Positions 6,156 through 9,474 of a DNA stretch of 9,474 nucleotides are shown in pieces. How positions within the stretch are numbered: position 1 is the stretch's first letter; each line of letters begins with the position of its first letter. Source of the DNA: JANXXV01 sp038200305 (lineage in GTDB: Bacteria; Acidobacteriota; Terriglobia; Bryobacterales; Bryobacteraceae); assembly GCA_038200305.1 (NCBI GenBank), contig JBBPYD010000187.1, positions 1 through 9,474 on the forward strand. The letters run 5' to 3'. A program made the position numbers and the translations under genes. The notes under the pieces were generated by a model that saw only the letters and a list, made by a program, of their open reading frames with translations, was not told the origin of the DNA and ran no database searches.

Positions 6156-9127
6156 TTAGAAATCGAGACGCAGCATAAATTGCATGCGCCGCGGCGTGCC
6201 CGTACCCACCGCGCCGTTGTTCAGTATCCCCGTAATACGCCCAAACGAGGAGGCGGACGAAAAGTTACCGCCTGGATTTCCGTAGATCGGGTGATTGAAG
6301 AGGTTGAACGCCTCCGCCGGAAGCTGAGACTGACACGTTCCGCAAGTGGCGTGCGCTTCTCCAGCCCGGTGTCCACTTCCCAATATCCTGGGCCGCGGCC
6401 AAGGTATCTACCCGCGTTTCCCCAAGTCCCTTTGGCGGGTACCTTGAACGCTGCCGGGTTGAACCAGTTGGCAATTGTTTGATTGGCCGAATAAATAGAG
6501 ACGCCCGGAACCAGATCTGGTCTCTGGCTTCCGGTGTTTCCATCAAGCATAGTCGCCGCGCTGCGCGTCACCGTAATATTCACGGGCCGGCCGGTGCTGG
6601 CTGTGCCAATGCCGCTCAGTTCCCATCCGCCGAAAAGCTTGGCAGCAAATCCCCCGTCATGCAGGTAGGGCCGCCCTGCGCCAAACGGAAGCTGGTACAC
6701 CGAATTCGTAGTCGTCGTATGCCGGACGTCGTAGGGCGAACTGCTTCTATCGCAAGCCCGGCAGGACACGTTTTCGACGGACACGCTTTCGCCGGCGCCC
6801 ACCGATCCGTCGATGATGGCATGCGACCACATATACTGTGTCTGCCAAAGTCATCCCTTGGTAAATGACCGCTGCAAAGACGCCTGCAGTGCGTGAAAGC
6901 TGCTGTTTCCGTCATTGTGTTTTACGCCAAATTGGCCGAACTGCGGCAACGTACGCTTCCTGGTGACAGGATCGAGCAGGTTAGTGGCACGCGAGTCGAA
7001 GAGATTATGGCCTTCACTGCCGATATAGCCGGCCTGCCCTACGAAGCTGTGTGGCAACTGTTGCTGGATCTGAAAATCCCAATTCTCGTAATACAGATCG
7101 CGGCGATATCGATCAATCCCCTTGGGGCTTGCGCCTTCGGCCTGCAGGCGGCCGAGGAAAGGAGTTATTGGAAAAGAGAGGTTGGTGACAACCGCCGAAG
7201 ACAGCGAATAGCGTGCCGCCGTGGTCTCATGAGGATCGCTGAAATCGTCGTTCTGATTCGCGCCATAGTATATTCCGAAACCAGTGCGAATGACCGTCTT
7301 CCCTTTGAACTGCTCAGGGGACCAAGCCAGACCGAGGCGCGGAGCCAAATTATTACGGTCCGGCGCGTACATCGGCGTTCCGGGCGGGCAAAAACCACCG
7401 CAGCCAAGCACATCCACCACTGCCGTGCGGCCCTTCACCTCATTTACAACGGTGTAGTATTCATAACGTAATCCAATGTTCAGCGTGAGGTTGGGCCGCA
7501 CCTTAAATTCATCCTGCCCGTAGCCCATCCACAACGTGCGTCTCATTCCGCCGATGCCCAAGGCCCCGTCGACGCCGACGGAATCGATAACGTTGTGAAC
7601 GTAATCGTCCAGGCTGTTGTAGGCGATGGATGAGAAATCGATCGCGTTACCGGTGTTGTTGAGGCGAATGCGCCGGATGTCCACACCCATTTTGAAGGTG
7701 TGGCGCCCGCGGATGACGGTTAGATTATCAATCGCCGAGAAGGTAGTTCCCACTTCAACGTCAAGGGCATTCGCGCTCAAATCGTCGAATCCCGGTACGG
7801 TGACGTTTGCCGGCACCTGTCCGACTGTTGGATGGTGGTAGGCCGAACGGTTCATTCCTGCTCTAGTCTCATTGATGACACTCGGCGAGAAAATATGCAT
7901 GAGCTGAAGAGCTAAGTTTGAGGGACGAATGGCAGTCGTATTCCGGGAGCCGAGAGCGCCATTGGGTTTATCGATGAATGCATCGTCGATGTTATAGCGC
8001 GCAAACATGGACGTGTTAGACGTAAATTGGTGGTCCAAGCGGATCATTCCGCTATCCTCGCGCACGGAATTGCTGCCTTGCACCGTTAATTGATCCGTAT
8101 CGGGATTAGTGCGTGTCCGCCCGACCGGGTACGCATCGATCAGGGGTTTGATCGCGGGCGAGGTTGCTACAGCCCGCGCCCGGAAGGCGGCGCTCGGCAC
8201 GAAACCAATCAACGTCTGTCCAAGGCTCTGCCGGATGGCTTCATAGTCCATGAAGAAGAAGGTGCGATTGTGTACTATGGGTCCGCCGAAGCTGGCGCCG
8301 AATTGGTTCATCCGGAACGGCGGAATCTTCGAAGGATCGAATGGGGAACGGGCATCGACTACATTGTTGCGCAAGAACTCAAACAACCCGCCGTGAAACT
8401 CGTTCGTGCCGGTCTTGGACACAGCGTTCACCTGACCGCCACCAGACGAACCCCCTTCGGCGGTATAGACCGCGGAGTTGACACGGAACTCCGCAATGGA
8501 TTCCAGAGAGATGTTCAGGCGTGCATCGGCTTTCTGCCCCTGTTCCTGTACTCCCGTAGCGTCAATGCCGTCGAACGTGTAATTATTGTCGTCCCGCGAG
8601 CGCCCAACAAACCGGATACTCGTCTGGCTTCCTCCGCCCACGTTGATTGCGCCGGGCGCCAGCATCATCAGTGTCGCCCAGTTGCGGCCATTCACTGGAA
8701 TGTCGCGCAATTGTTGTGTTTCGATCACCGTTCCTATCTGGGCGTCGCTTTTATCCAGCACCTCCGCGGCCGCTTGCACGTCCACGTAAGATGCAACTCC
8801 CGTTACGGACAGCTTCGCGTCAATCGTTCGTGTCTGACCTACCGACAATTCAACACCCTCGATTTTGGATGTTTCGAAGCCGGGGTGAGAAATGCTGAGA
8901 TCGTACGTCCCGATTGGAAGTCCAGTCAGGTTGTAAGCGCCGGCTGTGCCGGTAGGCACTTCGCGCCGCAGCCCGGTCACTCGTGATACTACCTCCACAA
9001 CGGCGTCACGGATGACCGCTCCGCTCGAGTCGGTAACAGTGCCGTTTAGGTTTGCCCGGTCGACTTGTCCATAGACCAGGCACGAAGACAACGTTAAAGC
9101 CATCCAGAAACGCTTTGCGAAGAACAC
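6156..9127 (-). pseudogene. Oar-like TonB-dependent receptor, broken by an in-frame TGA and a frameshift
   Basis: When whole, this would be an outer-membrane receptor of about 990 residues importing a ligand, probably a carbohydrate or peptide, with TonB energy. The start is GTG at 9127 with GGAGG five bases upstream. A signal peptide (MFFAKRFWMALTLSSCLVYG) is cut near residue 20. A carboxypeptidase-regulatory-like beta-sandwich follows (about 25-110: LNGTVTDSSGAVIRDAVVEV, GTYDLSISHPGF), then the plug (about 130-240: LRDIPVNGRNWATLMML, NNYTFDGIDATG, GGQVNAVSKTGTNEFHGG), then the barrel. Codon 759 is TGA (6853-6851) inside an otherwise continuous frame that resumes LWQTQYMWSHAIIDGSVG. Near 6317-6319 one base is missing after SLSF. 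Adding it joins the barrel end AEAFNLFNHPIYGNPGGNF to the true terminus MQFMLRLDF, with the C-terminal Phe typical of barrel proteins. As given, the product loses about 230 C-terminal residues, including the last barrel strands, and should not insert. Recent decay or sequence errors both fit, since the broken parts are still well conserved. Confidence 0.85.
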
Positions 9128-9189
9128 TAGAACCTCCAGTGGCCGAATTGCCGGCGCTTTGGTAGAACCTTGTTCGTTATTCGTGCCGT

Positions 9190-9218
9190 ATCATACAGCA
9201 GCGTGCACAGGGTAGCAA
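9190..9218 (-). promoter_or_regulatory. Sigma70-type promoter for the TonB-dependent receptor
   Basis: On the minus strand, TTGCTA (9218-9213) and TATGAT (9195-9190) are separated by exactly 17 bases, each close to consensus. Transcription would start near 9183, giving a leader of about 55 bases to the GTG at 9127, with its GGAGG at 9137-9133. The -35 lies about ten bases from the outer IS end at 9228, so the element landed just upstream without destroying it. No operator palindrome is evident. Confidence 0.5.
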
Positions 9219-9227
9219 CGGGGCGAA

Positions 9228-9291
9228 TTGGGTCACTTAAAATGTGACCAAGAGGGTATCGGTTGGGTCATTTAAGAATGTGACCGAGAGA
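9228..9291 (+). repeat. Tandem palindromic IS-end repeats (right pair)
   Basis: Two units of about 28 bp lie 35 bp apart: 9228-9255 and 9263-9291. Each starts TTGGGTCA and ends GTGACC(A/G)AGAG. Unit 1 has perfect arms GGTCAC (9231-9236) and GTGACC (9244-9249) around TTAAAAT; unit 2 has GGTCAT (9266-9271) and GTGACC with one mismatch. They match the left pair at 212-274 in reverse orientation and immediately precede the transposase start. They are therefore read as the 5' terminal repeats and transposase-binding sites of the element that runs off the right edge. Confidence 0.7.
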
Positions 9292-9332
9292 GCGAGTGCC
9301 AAGCGGGGTTTTTTTACGCCTCGAGGATGGAC

Positions 9333-9474
9333 ATGCACTCACGGGAACAGTAACTGGATCGAGTCCGGGAAGAGTATCGGAAAGCGGACAAGAAAACCAA
9401 GACACGGCTATTGAATGAAGCGCGGAAGCGGACACGGCTGAACCGGAAGGTTTTGATCGCCAAACTGGCGCATC
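9333..9474 (+). pseudogene. Integrase-type IS transposase, N-terminal part, in-frame TAA; runs off window
   Basis: The frame reads MHSREQ, TAA (9351-9353), then LDRVREEYRKADKKTKTRLL, NEARKRTRLNRKVLIAKLAH and off the edge. This basic, helical N-terminus resembles the DNA-binding head of a group of integrase-core (DDE, rve) transposases common in Acidobacteriota. The family (ISNCY, IS481 or IS21-like) cannot be fixed without the catalytic domain. The TAA sits where relatives usually have Tyr, so a TAC/TAT to TAA change is likely. ATG 9333 has GAGG six bases upstream; the ATG at 9327 is too close to that site. If the stop is real, the element could still use a later start, but none with a ribosome-binding site is visible here. 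Only about 47 codons are in the window. Confidence 0.6.

Noticed and set aside
8090..8986. Plus-strand ORF of 298 codons
   Set aside because: It is antisense to the plug and barrel of the TonB-dependent receptor and has no family motif.
801..9353. Stop-codon recoding or selenocysteine as an explanation of the in-frame stops
   Set aside because: All three stop codons are involved, the intact genes use all normal stops, and no SECIS-like hairpin follows the TGA at 6853-6851.

Overview
The window looks like chromosomal DNA from a GC-rich Gram-negative soil bacterium, most likely an Acidobacteriota of the Solibacter/Bryobacter type. This is an inference from the large Oar-like TonB-dependent receptor with an N-terminal carboxypeptidase-regulatory-like domain, the style of the antitoxin and GNAT proteins, and the many decayed insertion sequences. 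No rRNA, tRNA or CRISPR array is visible.

Layout. The outer parts are mobile-element debris. Positions 212-274 hold two tandem copies of a palindromic IS-end repeat. Positions 9228-9291 hold two more copies in the opposite orientation, followed by the 5' end of an integrase-type transposase gene that runs off the window and has an in-frame TAA. Both sets of ends point their outer side toward the middle, so two related IS elements appear to flank about 9 kb. Just inside the left end, on the minus strand, lies an IS1380-family transposase remnant (449-about 740). It abuts a dead ParE/RelE-type toxin (about 756-842) and its frameshifted antitoxin (839-1065). A strong hairpin (1119-1141) and a small unrecognised ORF (1220-1507) follow.

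The middle is intact: a GNAT acetyltransferase (minus) is divergent from a two-gene ABC-2 type exporter (plus; ATPase 2469-3227 and a 12-helix permease 3229-4821). The exporter converges, with one base between stop codons, on a YprB-like RNase H-fold exonuclease with a helical-repeat tail (minus, 4823-6106). Upstream of that, on the same strand, is the receptor (6156-9127). It is broken twice: an in-frame TGA and a one-base frameshift split it into three reading-frame pieces. A well-formed sigma70-type promoter for the receptor sits about 10 bp from the right IS end.

No new multi-gene system is evident. The most informative signals are the pattern of gene decay (a toxin-antitoxin pair killed by three separate lesions, a receptor broken twice) and the tandem palindromic IS ends. 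Because five or more coding lesions occur in 9.5 kb, and two are single-base losses inside CG-rich runs, some may be sequence errors; this can be tested from reads.
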